The notes: generated by a model not told the origin, from the letters alone. A stretch of DNA of 64,000 nt from an uncultured Pseudoflavonifractor sp. (GCA_947425785.1 CANEAY010000008.1:31915-95914); one strand, 5' to 3'. Shown: positions 1-8,585, numbered from the stretch's first letter. Numbers and translations: made by a program.

Positions 1-237
1 GTCCTGCTGGGTCAGGTGCTGGGCATGATGCTCTCCCCCATCACCAGCCTGGCCATCGTCATCAAGGCCATCGCCGAGAAGGGTGGCGAGGTGGCGCCCA
101 AGGCCGAAGAGGCCCCCGCCGCTGCCGAGGAGGCTCCTGCCGCCGAGGCCGCTGCCCCTGCTGAAGAGGCCCCCGCCGAGGAGGCCGCTCCCGCCGCTGA
201 AGAGGCTCCCGCCGAGGAAGCCCCCGCCGCGGAATAA
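1..237 (+). CDS. rplJ: 50S ribosomal protein L10, C-terminal part (gene starts before the window)
   Basis: The open frame runs in from the left edge and ends at TAA 235-237, 41 bases before rplL, which is the usual rplJ-rplL order. The first residues in view (VLLGQVLGMMLSP) match the end of the L10 fold, which anchors the L7/L12 stalk to 23S rRNA. The last 45 or so residues are a low-complexity tail of repeated A, E and P (units such as EEAPAEEA). Most L10 proteins lack this tail or have a short one. The in-frame GTG at 16 is internal and is not a real start. Identity rests mainly on synteny with rplL and on the C-terminal helix. Confidence 0.85.
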   Translation, partial: VLLGQVLGMMLSPITSLAIVIKAIAEKGGEVAPKAEEAPAAAEEAPAAEAAAPAEEAPAEEAAPAAEEAPAEEAPAAE

Positions 238-278
238 GAAAATAAAAACAACATATTAAATTTAGGAGGTATACAATT

Positions 279-659
279 ATGGCTAGCGAGAAGATCACCG
301 CTATGATCGAGGAAGTCAAGGCCCTCACTGTTCTGGAGCTCAACGAGCTCGTCAAGGCCCTGGAGGAGGAGTTCGGCGTTTCCGCCGCCGCTATGGCCGC
401 TCCCGCCGCCGGCGGTGCCGCTGGTGGCGCTGCTGCCGAGGAGAAGACCGAGTTCGACGTGGTTCTGGCCAGCTTCGACGCCGCCGCCAAGATCAAGGTC
501 ATCAAGGTCGTCCGCGAGATCACCGGCCTGGGCCTGGGCGAGGCCAAGGCTGTTGTCGAGGCTGCCCCCAAGGCTGTCAAGGAGGGCGTGAGCAAGGACG
601 AGGCCGAGGAGCTGAAGAAGCAGCTCGAGGAGGCCGGCGCCAAGGTGGAGCTGAAGTAA
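279..659 (+). CDS. rplL: 50S ribosomal protein L7/L12
   Basis: This 126-residue protein forms the mobile stalk of the large subunit that recruits and activates translation GTPases. The N-terminal dimerisation helices (about 1-35) are followed by an Ala/Gly hinge (about 36-52), then the globular C-terminal domain with the conserved stretch [20 protein letters not shown]. Length is normal for the family. The start is set by AGGAGGT at 264-270, nine bases before ATG. It is co-transcribed with rplJ, and a strong terminator follows. Confidence 0.97.
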   Translation: MASEKITAMIEEVKALTVLELNELVKALEEEFGVSAAAMAAPAAGGAAGGAAAEEKTEFDVVLASFDAAAKIKVIKVVREITGLGLGEAKAVVEAAPKAVKEGVSKDEAEELKKQLEEAGAKVELK

Positions 660-683
660 TTCAGTCTTTCGACCCAATTCATA

Positions 684-719
684 AAAAACGGCTGGTGAAA
701 ATTCACCAGCCGTTTTTTT
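684..719 (+). terminator. Intrinsic terminator after rplJL
   Basis: A stem of CGGCTGGTGAA pairs with TTCACCAGCCG and is followed by seven T. It closes the ribosomal stalk operon. Confidence 0.9.
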
Positions 720-737
720 GCTGTCCTTTCCTCTGGT

Positions 738-766
738 TTGCTTTTCCCGGCCCGGCGTGCTATACT
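738..766 (+). promoter_or_regulatory. Sigma-A-type promoter for the LOR/SDH-family gene
   Basis: TTGCTT (738-743) and TATACT (761-766) are separated by 17 bases. The pair lies between the rplL terminator and the ribosome binding site at 781-787. Confidence 0.7.
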
Positions 767-794
767 GGGTAAAAACCTTGAAGGAGGCGCCCTT

Positions 795-1883
795 ATGGCC
801 TTTCAGCTGCCCCAATACCATGCTCCTGACTTCTCCCTGCCCCAGTTCCAGAGCGTCCCGGAGGCCATCTTCCTCCCCGCCCCCATGGACGGCGTGGCCC
901 CTGAAAACTACCACGCCACCACCATCTTCCCCGAGTATTTCCATGTGAGGGGCCAGTGGCTCCTGGCCCAGGAGAGCCGCATGGACTGTGTGGCCGTGCT
1001 GAAGGACGGCCGCATTGAGGCGGTGGAGTTCCGCAGCCTGAAGGCGGGCGACCTGGTGGCTGCGGGCCGCACCGAGGACGGCTCCGAGGGCATCTACGTC
1101 CACCCCGACGGCTTCCTCCGCACCGACGGCCTGGCCGAGACCTTCTCCTTCCGTCAGGGGAGAAGCCGTGAGACCGCCTATTCGGTGGACTACGACCGCA
1201 TCTATGAGCTGCTCCGGCATGAAAAGGAACACGGCCATATCCTTTGGGTCATGGGCCCCGCCTGTGCCTTTGACGCGGACTCCCGCGCCGCCTTCGCCGC
1301 CCTTGTCCGGGGCGGGTACGTCCACGGCCTTCTGGCGGGCAACGCCCTGGCCACCCACGACCTGGAGGCGGGTTACCTCCACACCGCCCTGGGCCAGGAC
1401 ATCTACACCCAGGAGAGCCGCCCCAACGGCCATTACCACCACATCGACACCATCAACGCCGTCCGTTCTGCCGGCTCCATCCCCGCCTTCATTGACAGCG
1501 GCGCGGTGAAGGACGGCATCATCTACGAATGCGTGAAGAAGGGCGTCCCCTTCGTGTTGGCGGGCTCCATCCGGGACGACGGGCCCCTTCCCGAGGTCTA
1601 TGCCGACGTCTACGCCGCCCAGGATGCCATGCGGGAGCAGGTACGGAAGGCCACCACCGTCATCTGCATGGCCTCCACCCTTCACACCATCGCCACCGGG
1701 AACATGACCCCCTCCTATCGCGTGGTGGATGGAGCGGTGCGGCCCTTGTACTTCTACTCGGTGGATGTGTCCGAGTTCGCCGTCAACAAGCTCCGGGATC
1801 GGGGCAGCCTGGCAGTAAAGACCATCGTCACCAACGTCCAGGACTTTGTTGTCCAGGTGAGCAAAGGCGTAAACGCCCAATAA
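795..1883 (+). CDS. LOR/SDH-family protein, probable ornithine cyclodeaminase-type enzyme
   Basis: The 362-residue protein resembles the TIGR00300 (LOR/SDH bifunctional conserved region) family. Archaeal members and the C-terminal half of cyanobacterial ArgZ/AgrE act as NAD-dependent ornithine cyclodeaminases, making proline and ammonia. Supporting stretches are LLAGNALATHDLEAGYLHTALG in the middle and the conserved late segment VICMASTLHTIATGNM. Only the C-terminal-type module is present; there is no arginine dihydrolase domain. AAGGAGG at 781-787 sets the ATG at 795 rather than an upstream in-frame ATG at 738. It stands alone between two terminators. The family call is from memory of motifs, and the substrate is inference. 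Confidence 0.65.
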   Translation: MAFQLPQYHAPDFSLPQFQSVPEAIFLPAPMDGVAPENYHATTIFPEYFHVRGQWLLAQESRMDCVAVLKDGRIEAVEFRSLKAGDLVAAGRTEDGSEGIYVHPDGFLRTDGLAETFSFRQGRSRETAYSVDYDRIYELLRHEKEHGHILWVMGPACAFDADSRAAFAALVRGGYVHGLLAGNALATHDLEAGYLHTALGQDIYTQESRPNGHYHHIDTINAVRSAGSIPAFIDSGAVKDGIIYECVKKGVPFVLAGSIRDDGPLPEVYADVYAAQDAMREQVRKATTVICMASTLHTIATGNMTPSYRVVDGAVRPLYFYSVDVSEFAVNKLRDRGSLAVKTIVTNVQDFVVQVSKGVNAQ

Positions 1884-1891
1884 CATAAAAA

Positions 1892-1923
1892 GGGACGGCC
1901 CAGAGGGCCGTCCCGCTTTTTTG
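1892..1923 (+). terminator. Intrinsic terminator, probably shared with tetR
   Basis: GGGACGGCC and GGCCGTCCC pair around a 5-base loop and are followed by a T run. The A run on the left side would also let it serve the leftward tetR gene, which ends at 1925. Confidence 0.85.
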
Positions 1924-1924
1924 C

Positions 1925-2536
1925 TTATTTTCCTGTGATGGCCCGGAGGATGAGCCGAAACCCGTCCTTCAGGAACTCCTCCCGGGTCTTCCCCATCCGC
2001 GCCAAAAGAGCTTCGCTGCTGTCGGCCATATGTATCATCCCCGACACACTGGCCCAGAAGAGCATCACTACCTCTGTATAGTTCTGCTCCCCGGTCACTG
2101 CCCCAGCGGCTTTTCCCTTCTCCAAAAACTCCGCAAGCTCCCTGCAAAATTCCTGGATCGCCCGGCGCACGTCCTGGTCGCTCTTGCCCTCTGCCGTTCC
2201 GCCGCCGGCCATCACCGCCTCGTAGGCAGTGGGGTTTTCAGCGTAAAAGTCCAGAATGGCCTGGCACACCGCGTCGTAAGCCTCGAACCAATCCTCATGG
2301 CTCCCGATGGCCTGATGGATCCGCTTTTTCAGCATGGCAAGGCCGTTGAGGAGGATGGCGCTGACGATCTCCTCCTTGCTCTGGAAATAGACATACAGGG
2401 TGGCCTTGCTGTACTCCGCCTCCCTGGCGATATCGTCCATTGTGGTGCCCTCTGTCCCCTTTTCAGAGAACAGCCGCTCCGCCGCGGCCAGGATGGAGCC
2501 CCGATGATATTCCGCCAATGCCTGACGTTTTCCCAT
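1925..2536 (-). CDS. TetR/AcrR-family transcriptional regulator
   Basis: A 203-residue one-component repressor. The N-terminal TetR helix-turn-helix occupies about residues 12-57, with the family signature TTMDDIAREAEYSKATLYVYF at 31-51. The rest is a ligand-binding helical domain of unknown specificity. It lies downstream of mgtE and a MATE exporter on the same strand but has its own promoter. A plausible target is the MATE gene, whose -10 box sits in an inverted repeat (see the site at 5447-5462); this is inference. The ligand cannot be read from sequence. Confidence 0.9.
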   Translation of the reverse strand: MGKRQALAEYHRGSILAAAERLFSEKGTEGTTMDDIAREAEYSKATLYVYFQSKEEIVSAILLNGLAMLKKRIHQAIGSHEDWFEAYDAVCQAILDFYAENPTAYEAVMAGGGTAEGKSDQDVRRAIQEFCRELAEFLEKGKAAGAVTGEQNYTEVVMLFWASVSGMIHMADSSEALLARMGKTREEFLKDGFRLILRAITGK

Positions 2537-2576
2537 ATCTATCGCCCCTCAAATCGTCAATTTCTTCACAAGTAGC

Positions 2577-2605
2577 ATAGTATCACAAATTTTTCCCTGT
2601 TGCAA
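2577..2605 (-). promoter_or_regulatory. Promoter of the tetR gene
   Basis: On the minus strand, TTGCAA (2600-2605) and TACTAT (2577-2582) are 17 bases apart. The -35 box lies next to the end of mgtE, so tetR can be transcribed independently. Confidence 0.65.
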
Positions 2606-2607
2606 CC

Positions 2608-3987
2608 TTAAATTCCCAAAAGATGGTTGGCGATCTGGAAGTAGATCACAAGGGAAAGCGCGTCCACGATGGTGGTGATAAAGGGACTTGCCATCACCGC
2701 CGGGTCAAAGCCCAGCTTTTTTGCCAGCATGGGAAGACAGCACCCCACCAGCTTGGCGCAGATGACGGTGAAGGCCAGGGTCAAACACACCACCGCCGCC
2801 ACGGCGGTGGTCACGTTGGTGTTCCCCAGCAGGGCGATGTCGATGAGCTGTATTTTCAGGAAGTTGACCACGCCCAGGGTCACCGCGCACAGAAAGGCCA
2901 CCCGCAGCTCCTTCCACAGCACACGGGGCAGGTCGGAAAACTCCAGGTCGCCGATGGAGATGGCGCGGATCACCGTTACCGAAGCCTGGGAGCCGGTATT
3001 GCCGCCGGTGTCCATAAGCATGGGGATAAAGGCGGTAAGGGCCACCCACCGGGCCAGAGCCGACTCAAAGGAGGCGATGATAAGGCCGGTAAAGGTGGCG
3101 GAGATCATCAGCAGCATCAGCCAGGGGATGCGGGCTTTCCAGATCTCGAAGGGGGTCATTTTCAGATAGGGCTTGTCTGTAGGGGTGATGGCCGCCATCT
3201 TCTCAATGTCCTCGGTGGCCTCCTCCTCCATAACGTCCATCACGTCGTCAACAGTGACGATGCCCACCAGGCGGCCCTCCTGGTCAACTACAGGAAGGGC
3301 CAGGAAGTCGTACTTCATGATGCGCTGGACGGCTTCCTCCTGGTCTTCGGTGGTGTAGGCCACGATCACGTCATTGGACATGACCTCCTCCACCAGCTGG
3401 TCATCCTTCGCCACCAGAAGCTCCCGAAGGGTGATGACCCCCTCCAGCATCCGGCGGTTGTCGGTGACATAGCAGATATAGATGGACTCGCTGTCCTCTC
3501 CCCTTTCCCGGACACGGGCGATGGCCTGGGCCACCGTCATGGACTTTTTTAGGTCCGTGACCTCGGCGGTCATGATGCTGCCCACCGAGTTATCCGGGTA
3601 GTTCAGGAATTGGTTGATGACCTTCCGGGTGCCGGAGCTGGCGTTTTTCAGCACTCTTGTCACCACGCTGGCGGGCAGCTCCTCCAGCATATCCACCGCG
3701 TCGTCCACGTACAGCTCCTCCACCAGCTCGGTGATCTCCCGGTCGGTGATGGAGGAGATGATGGTCTCCTGCTTTTCCGGCTCCAGGTTGGTAAAGACGT
3801 CGGAGGCCACTTCCTTGGGCAGCATACGGAACAGCAGTACCGTCCGTTCCAGATCCAGTTCCGCCATAAATTCCGCCGCATCCACCTCATTGGCCTCGGT
3901 GAGGGCGGCCTTCAGCGCCCGAAGATCCTTGACCGCCAGCAGCTCCCGCCACTGCTCCAGCAGGTCGGCACGCTCCATATTTTCCAT
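2608..3987 (-). CDS. mgtE: Magnesium transporter MgtE
   Basis: A 459-residue MgtE-family Mg2+ channel/transporter. The cytoplasmic N domain (about 15-130, superhelical, with LPKEVASDVFTNLEPEKQ) is followed by a pair of CBS domains (about 135-260) that sense Mg2+. The C-terminal membrane domain carries the signature PMLMDTGGNTGSQ near residue 320, which lines the ion pore. Length is typical. The start has a GA-rich ribosome binding site (GAGGGGGGAC). The gene begins 38 bases after the MATE gene ends, so the two are probably co-transcribed. No M-box Mg2+ riboswitch fits in that gap. Confidence 0.95.
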   Translation of the reverse strand: MENMERADLLEQWRELLAVKDLRALKAALTEANEVDAAEFMAELDLERTVLLFRMLPKEVASDVFTNLEPEKQETIISSITDREITELVEELYVDDAVDMLEELPASVVTRVLKNASSGTRKVINQFLNYPDNSVGSIMTAEVTDLKKSMTVAQAIARVRERGEDSESIYICYVTDNRRMLEGVITLRELLVAKDDQLVEEVMSNDVIVAYTTEDQEEAVQRIMKYDFLALPVVDQEGRLVGIVTVDDVMDVMEEEATEDIEKMAAITPTDKPYLKMTPFEIWKARIPWLMLLMISATFTGLIIASFESALARWVALTAFIPMLMDTGGNTGSQASVTVIRAISIGDLEFSDLPRVLWKELRVAFLCAVTLGVVNFLKIQLIDIALLGNTNVTTAVAAVVCLTLAFTVICAKLVGCCLPMLAKKLGFDPAVMASPFITTIVDALSLVIYFQIANHLLGI

Positions 3988-4025
3988 CCCTGTCCCCCCT
4001 CACCTGCCATGAGCACACAAAAAAT

Positions 4026-5408
4026 TCATTCATCGCTCCCGCTCTGTTCTGCCAGCTCCATCCGCCGCATCTTCCGCAGAAAGCTCACCGCCAGCGGGAT
4101 GGCCAACAGGAAGGTGCAGACATCGGAAAGGGGCTGGGCCAGCATGACCCCCTGTAAGCCCAGGCACTTGGGCAGAATGAGGATAAAGGGGATAAAAAAC
4201 AGCCCCTGTCTGGACATGGACAGCACCGAGGCCCGTCCCGCCTCCCCCACCGTCTGGAGGGTCATGTTATTGACCATGATGTAAGATACCAGCGGCAGCA
4301 CCGCGATCTGATAACGCAGGGCCCTGGCGCCCAGCTCCACCACCTGGGGGTCATTTTTCTGGAAGAGGAGCACCACCTGGGGCGCAAAGGCAAATATGGT
4401 CACCGCGATGACAGTCAGCACCGCCACGCCCACCTTCATGCAGAACCAGTACCCCTTGCGCACCCGGTCGTAGAGCTTGGCGCCGTAATTGAAGCCGCAC
4501 ACCGGCTGAAAGCCCTGACCGAAGCCGATGACTGCCGAGCCGGAGAACATCCCCACCTTGCCCACGATACCCATAGCGGCGATGGCGGCGTCTCCAAAGG
4601 GCTTGGCCGCCCAGTTGAGGAGGATGGAAGCCACCGAGGCCAATCCCTGCCGGTAGAAGGAGGGCATACCTCCCCGCAGGATCTCCCCCACGATCTCAAT
4701 TCGGGTGGTCATCCGCTTCCAGCGGATGCGCAGGTTGCCGCCACGGCCGGTGTTGAACAGCAGGATAAAGAAGCTCACCAGCTGGCTGATGATAGTGGCC
4801 TGGGCGGCGCCGGCAATGCCCTGGTTCAAGGTAAATATAAAAAAGGGATCCAATACCATATTCAGTACGCCGCCCACCGTGATGCCCACCATGGCATAGG
4901 TGGCGCTGCCCTCAAAGCGCAGATGGTTGTTGAGCACCAGAGAACCGATCATCCAGGGTGCGCCGATGAGGATGTACCGGGCGTAGTCCCTGGCGTAGGG
5001 CAGGATAGTCTCCGTGGCCCCCAGCAGACTCACCAGCGGATCCAGGAACAGCAGTCCTCCAACGGTCATCACAAGCCCCGTCAGAATACCCAGGAAGAAG
5101 CTGGCCGCCGCCACGGCCTCCGCGTCCTCCTGCCTCTGCTGGCCCAGCAGCCGGGATATGAAGTTGCCGGAGCCGTTTCCGAAGGTGAAGCCCACCGCCT
5201 GTATGATGGCCATAAGGGAAAAGACCACGCCCACCGCTCCCTGGGCGCTGGTGCCCAGAGCGCCCACAAAATAGGTGTCCGCCATATTGTAAACGGAAGT
5301 GATGAGCATGGAAATGATGGTAGGAACTGCCAACCGGGCAATAAGGCCCGGGATCGGCGCGGTGGTGAGCCATTGGAATTTCGCTTCGGGGCTTTCAAAC
5401 TTGGGCAT
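4026..5408 (-). CDS. MATE-family multidrug/Na+ efflux transporter
   Basis: A 460-residue membrane protein with the twelve hydrophobic segments and two-fold repeat of MATE exporters, which use Na+ or H+ gradients to expel cationic compounds. The N-terminal region LIARLAVPTIISMLITSVYNMADTYFVG is characteristic of the family. The ATG at 5408 is preferred over one at 5429 because AGAAGG lies about ten bases upstream of it. Its promoter carries an inverted repeat over the -10 box, and a TetR regulator lies 1.5 kb downstream in the same direction. The drug or metabolite exported is unknown. Confidence 0.93.
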   Translation of the reverse strand: MPKFESPEAKFQWLTTAPIPGLIARLAVPTIISMLITSVYNMADTYFVGALGTSAQGAVGVVFSLMAIIQAVGFTFGNGSGNFISRLLGQQRQEDAEAVAAASFFLGILTGLVMTVGGLLFLDPLVSLLGATETILPYARDYARYILIGAPWMIGSLVLNNHLRFEGSATYAMVGITVGGVLNMVLDPFFIFTLNQGIAGAAQATIISQLVSFFILLFNTGRGGNLRIRWKRMTTRIEIVGEILRGGMPSFYRQGLASVASILLNWAAKPFGDAAIAAMGIVGKVGMFSGSAVIGFGQGFQPVCGFNYGAKLYDRVRKGYWFCMKVGVAVLTVIAVTIFAFAPQVVLLFQKNDPQVVELGARALRYQIAVLPLVSYIMVNNMTLQTVGEAGRASVLSMSRQGLFFIPFILILPKCLGLQGVMLAQPLSDVCTFLLAIPLAVSFLRKMRRMELAEQSGSDE

Positions 5409-5446
5409 CGTGGGGTGACCTTCTCTCATTTCTGTGTTTCATTTAC

Positions 5447-5462
5447 TATACTCGTTAGTATA
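5447..5462 (-). promoter_or_regulatory. Inverted repeat (operator candidate) over the MATE -10 box
   Basis: TATACT-N4-AGTATA is a perfect 6-base inverted repeat. Its 5457-5462 arm is the -10 hexamer of the MATE promoter. A bound repressor here would block polymerase. Confidence 0.5.
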
Positions 5463-5485
5463 CCACCATTTTCCCCCAAATGCAA
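5457..5485 (-). promoter_or_regulatory. Promoter of the MATE-mgtE unit
   Basis: Minus-strand TTGCAT (5480-5485) and TATACT (5457-5462) are spaced by 17 bases. Confidence 0.75.
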
Positions 5486-5570
5486 ACCAAAGCCCCCGGT
5501 TTTCCGCTTCCCTTTTTCCAGAAATGTGCTATACTTTTCTGGGATAACAAATATTTCGAGGTGAGCGCAC

Positions 5571-6716
5571 ATGAGAAAGCTCTATGAGGAAAACGCCTAC
5601 CTGACCGCCTTCTCCGCCCAGGTGCAGTCCTGCGCCCAGGGGAAAAAGGGTTGGGATGTGGTTTTGGATCAGACCGCCTTCTACCCCGAGGGGGGCGGCC
5701 AGCCCTATGACGTCGGCACCTTGGGCGAAGTCAGGGTTCTGGAGGTGCACGAGCGGGAGGGCCTGGTAGTCCACACCTGCGACGGCCCTCTGCCCGTGGG
5801 CGCCCAGGTCTCCGGGGCCATCGACTGGCCCCGCCGCTTTGACCTGATGCAGCACCACTCCGGGGAGCACATCGTCTCCGGCATCGCCCACGCCAAGTGG
5901 GGCTGTGACAATGTGGGCTTCCACATGGGCGCCGACGTCATCACCATCGACCTCAATGTGGTATTGGACGAGGGGCAGCTCTGGGAGCTGGAGGAGGCGG
6001 CCAACCAATACATCTGGCGCGATCACCCCGTGGAGATCGCCTACCCCTCCCCGGCGGAGCTGGAGACCCTGGACTACCGAAGCAAAAAGGCCCTCTCCGG
6101 CCGGGTGCGCATCGTCTCCTTCCCCGGCGCGGACACCTGCGCCTGCTGCGGCACCCACGTCTCCTCCACCGGGCAGGTGGGACTTGTGAAGCTCCTCTCC
6201 GTCCAGAAGTTCCGGGAGGGGGTGCGCATCGAGCTCATCTGCGGCGGCCGGGCCCTTACATATATGGGACGGCTCCTGGCCCAAAACCGTCAAATTCAAA
6301 ATCTCCTCTCCGCCAAGCCCTTTGAGACCGCCGCCGCGGTGGAACGGCTCCTGGGGGAAAATGAAGCCTTGAAGGCCCGGCTCCTGGACATGGAAAACCA
6401 CCGCTTTGCCCAGCTGGCCCGGGAGCACGCCGGGGCCGGCCCCCTGCTCCTCTTTGAGGAGGGCCTCTCCCCCGACGGCCTGCGGCGGCTGTGCGACGCC
6501 GTCTCCCAGCAGCGCAGCGGCCTGTGCGCCTGCTTCTCCGGCGGAGAGAGCGAGCATAAGTACGCCATTGCCCACCGGGGCGGCCAGGTGCGGGAACTGG
6601 GCAAGGCCATGAACGAGGTCCTCCACGGCCGGGGCGGCGGCAAGCCCGACTTCATTCAGGGCTCTGTTCAGGCCGGCCGGGAGGAAATTGAAGCCTTCTT
6701 CGCTGAAAACGTTTGA
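5571..6716 (+). CDS. Alanyl-tRNA editing protein, AlaX-type with C-terminal DHHA1 domain
   Basis: A 381-residue free-standing editing protein related to the editing half of alanyl-tRNA synthetase; such proteins hydrolyse mischarged Ser- or Gly-tRNA(Ala). FYPEGGGQPYD near the start and the zinc motifs HHSGEH (about 94-99) and CACCGTH (about 189-195) form the second-additional-domain metal site. The C-terminal third resembles DHHA1, with a late glycine-rich stretch (GRGGGKPDFIQG). Length fits the long AlaX class. It begins at ATG after GAGGTGAG. A TATACT at 5530-5535 could be its -10, but the -35 is weak. It is monocistronic. Confidence 0.88.
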   Translation: MRKLYEENAYLTAFSAQVQSCAQGKKGWDVVLDQTAFYPEGGGQPYDVGTLGEVRVLEVHEREGLVVHTCDGPLPVGAQVSGAIDWPRRFDLMQHHSGEHIVSGIAHAKWGCDNVGFHMGADVITIDLNVVLDEGQLWELEEAANQYIWRDHPVEIAYPSPAELETLDYRSKKALSGRVRIVSFPGADTCACCGTHVSSTGQVGLVKLLSVQKFREGVRIELICGGRALTYMGRLLAQNRQIQNLLSAKPFETAAAVERLLGENEALKARLLDMENHRFAQLAREHAGAGPLLLFEEGLSPDGLRRLCDAVSQQRSGLCACFSGGESEHKYAIAHRGGQVRELGKAMNEVLHGRGGGKPDFIQGSVQAGREEIEAFFAENV

Positions 6717-6750
6717 TGAACCAGTAACTTTTCCCAAATTTGACCAGAGC

Positions 6751-6787
6751 GGAGGCCGTCTCTTTGTAGGCGGCCTCCGGCTGTTTT
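6751..6787 (+). terminator. Intrinsic terminator after the alanyl-tRNA editing gene
   Basis: GGAGGCCG pairs with CGGCCTCC across a 12-base loop and a short T run follows. Confidence 0.75.
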
Positions 6788-6789
6788 CA

Positions 6790-6818
6790 TTGACGCTTTC
6801 TTCCTCAAGTGGTATAAT
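6790..6818 (+). promoter_or_regulatory. Strong promoter of the methyltransferase-ECF-truA-pgsA operon
   Basis: TTGACG (6790-6795) and TATAAT (6813-6818) have a 17-base spacer, one base away from the consensus. It is the only clear promoter before the tightly packed genes to 13560. Confidence 0.85.
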
Positions 6819-6853
6819 ATTATGAATTTTTATGGAATGGGAGGGGACGCTCT

Positions 6854-7717
6854 GTGTGGCTCTCTGACGGCTGGAAAGACTACGAGCTCATCGACTGCGG
6901 CGGCGGGGAAAAACTGGAACTCTGGGGGAAGTACCTTCTGGTGCGCCCCGACCCCCAGGCCATCTGGCAGACGCCCCGCACCGACCCCCGCTGGAACAAA
7001 CCCCACGGCCGGTATGCCCGCTCCTCCACCGGGGGCGGAGCGTGGGCAAAAAAAGAGGTGCCCGAGCGGTGGACAGTGGACTACAGGGAGCTCACCTTCA
7101 ACATCAAGCCCATGAACTTCAAGCACACCGGCCTCTTCCCCGAGCAGGCCGCCAACTGGGACTTCTGCATGGACGCCATCCGCAAGGCGGGGCGGCCCAT
7201 CAGCGTGCTGAACCTCTTCGCCTATACGGGGGCCGCCACCGTGGCCTGCGCCGCGGCGGGGGCCAGCGTGTGCCACGTGGACGCCGCCAAGGGCATGGTG
7301 GCCTGGGCCAAGGAGAACGCCCAGTCCTCCGGCGTGGCGGACAGGCCCATCCGCTGGATCGTAGACGACTGCGCCAAGTTTGCCCAGCGGGAGATCCGCC
7401 GGGGCCATACCTACGACGGCATCATCATGGATCCCCCCTCCTATGGCCGGGGCCCCTCCGGGGAGATCTGGAAGCTGGAGGAAAACCTGTGGCCCTTTGT
7501 GGAGCTGGTGGCCCAGCTCTTGTCGGAAAAGCCCCTCTTCTTCCTCATCAACTCCTACACCACCGGCCTGGCTCCCAGCGTGCTGACCTACATTCTGGAG
7601 ACCCTTATCACCCAAAAGTATGGAGGACATACGGAAAGCCAGGAGCTGGGCCTGCCCGTCACCAACTCCGGCCTGGCCCTCCCCTGCGGCGCCACCGGCC
7701 GCTGGGTTTCAGACTAA
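6854..7717 (+). CDS. Class I SAM-dependent (rRNA-type) methyltransferase
   Basis: A 287-residue methyltransferase with a Rossmann fold like the C-terminal half of RlmI/RlmK enzymes. The SAM loop is NLFAYTGAAT (about 121-130) and the catalytic-type motif is DPPSYG (about 192-197). The N-terminal PUA domain seen in RlmI is missing; a short all-beta start (ELIDCGGGEKLELWGKYLLVRP) replaces it. The target is probably an RNA base but is not shown. The start is GTG at 6854, with GGGAGGGG eight bases upstream; nearby ATG codons are out of frame. It is first gene of the ECF operon. Confidence 0.8.
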   Translation: MWLSDGWKDYELIDCGGGEKLELWGKYLLVRPDPQAIWQTPRTDPRWNKPHGRYARSSTGGGAWAKKEVPERWTVDYRELTFNIKPMNFKHTGLFPEQAANWDFCMDAIRKAGRPISVLNLFAYTGAATVACAAAGASVCHVDAAKGMVAWAKENAQSSGVADRPIRWIVDDCAKFAQREIRRGHTYDGIIMDPPSYGRGPSGEIWKLEENLWPFVELVAQLLSEKPLFFLINSYTTGLAPSVLTYILETLITQKYGGHTESQELGLPVTNSGLALPCGATGRWVSD

Positions 7718-7730
7718 AAGGAGCCTTTCT

Positions 7731-8585
7731 ATGGAAACTTCCATCCTGAAAACTGAATCCCTCACCTTCTCCTACCCCGCCGAGGAGGGCAAGGAGGCCC
7801 GGCTGGTACTGGACGGGGTGGACTTGGACATTGAGGCCGGCTCCTTTGTGGCCGTCCTGGGCCACAACGGCTCCGGGAAATCCACTCTGGCCAAGCATCT
7901 CAACGCCATCCTCCTCCCCTCCGGGGGCAAGGTCTACGTCAGCGGCATGGACACCGCCGATGAGGCCAGGCTCCTGGCCATTCGTCGCACAGTGGGCATG
8001 GTCTTTCAGAACCCGGACAACCAGATCGTGGCCAACGTGGTGGAGGAGGACTGTGCCTTCGGCCCGGAGAATCTTGGCGTGCCCCCCGATGAAATTCGCA
8101 AGCTGGTGGACGATTCCTTAAAGATCGTGGGGATGTACTCCTACCGGGAGCACGCCCCCCACCTCCTCTCCGGCGGCCAGAAGCAGCGCATCGCCATCGC
8201 CGGGGTGCTGGCCATGAAGCCCCGGTGCGTGGTGCTGGACGAGCCCACCGCCATGCTGGATCCCATTGGCCGCCGGGAAGTCCTTGAGACCATCAAGGCC
8301 CTCAATGAGACCCAGGGCGTCACGGTGGTGCTCATCACCCACCACATGGACGAGGCCGCCCAGGCCCACCGTCTTGTGGTCATGTCCAAAGGCAAGATCA
8401 TCTCCGACGGCCCTCCCAAAGAGGTCTTCCAGCAGGTGGAGGCCCTAAAGGCAGTGGGCCTCACCGTTCCCGAAACGGTGGAGCTTCTCTACGAGCTGAA
8501 CCGGGAGGGCTTTGACCTCCCCCTGGACGCCCTCTCCGACGAGGACTGCGCCCAGGCCCTCTATCAACTTCTCAAGAAGGACTGA
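7731..8585 (+). CDS. ecfA1: ECF transporter ATPase EcfA1
   Basis: A 284-residue ABC-type ATPase of the shared energizing module for vitamin S-components. Walker A is GHNGSGKST (about 44-52), the signature is LSGGQKQR (about 145), and Walker B is DEPTAMLDP (about 170). The start is ATG 7731 with AAAAGGAG just upstream; the frame stays open further 5' inside the methyltransferase gene but without a ribosome binding site. With EcfA2 and EcfT it would drive the unlinked RibU encoded at 20843. Confidence 0.95.
   Translation: METSILKTESLTFSYPAEEGKEARLVLDGVDLDIEAGSFVAVLGHNGSGKSTLAKHLNAILLPSGGKVYVSGMDTADEARLLAIRRTVGMVFQNPDNQIVANVVEEDCAFGPENLGVPPDEIRKLVDDSLKIVGMYSYREHAPHLLSGGQKQRIAIAGVLAMKPRCVVLDEPTAMLDPIGRREVLETIKALNETQGVTVVLITHHMDEAAQAHRLVVMSKGKIISDGPPKEVFQQVEALKAVGLTVPETVELLYELNREGFDLPLDALSDEDCAQALYQLLKKD

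Noticed and set aside
12..2147. Very long minus-strand open frame across rplJL and the LOR/SDH gene
   Set aside because: It is antisense to well-supported genes, low in complexity, and explained by GC-rich codon use in the sense strand.
3988..4025. M-box magnesium riboswitch before mgtE
   Set aside because: The gap to the MATE gene is only 38 bases, too short for the aptamer.
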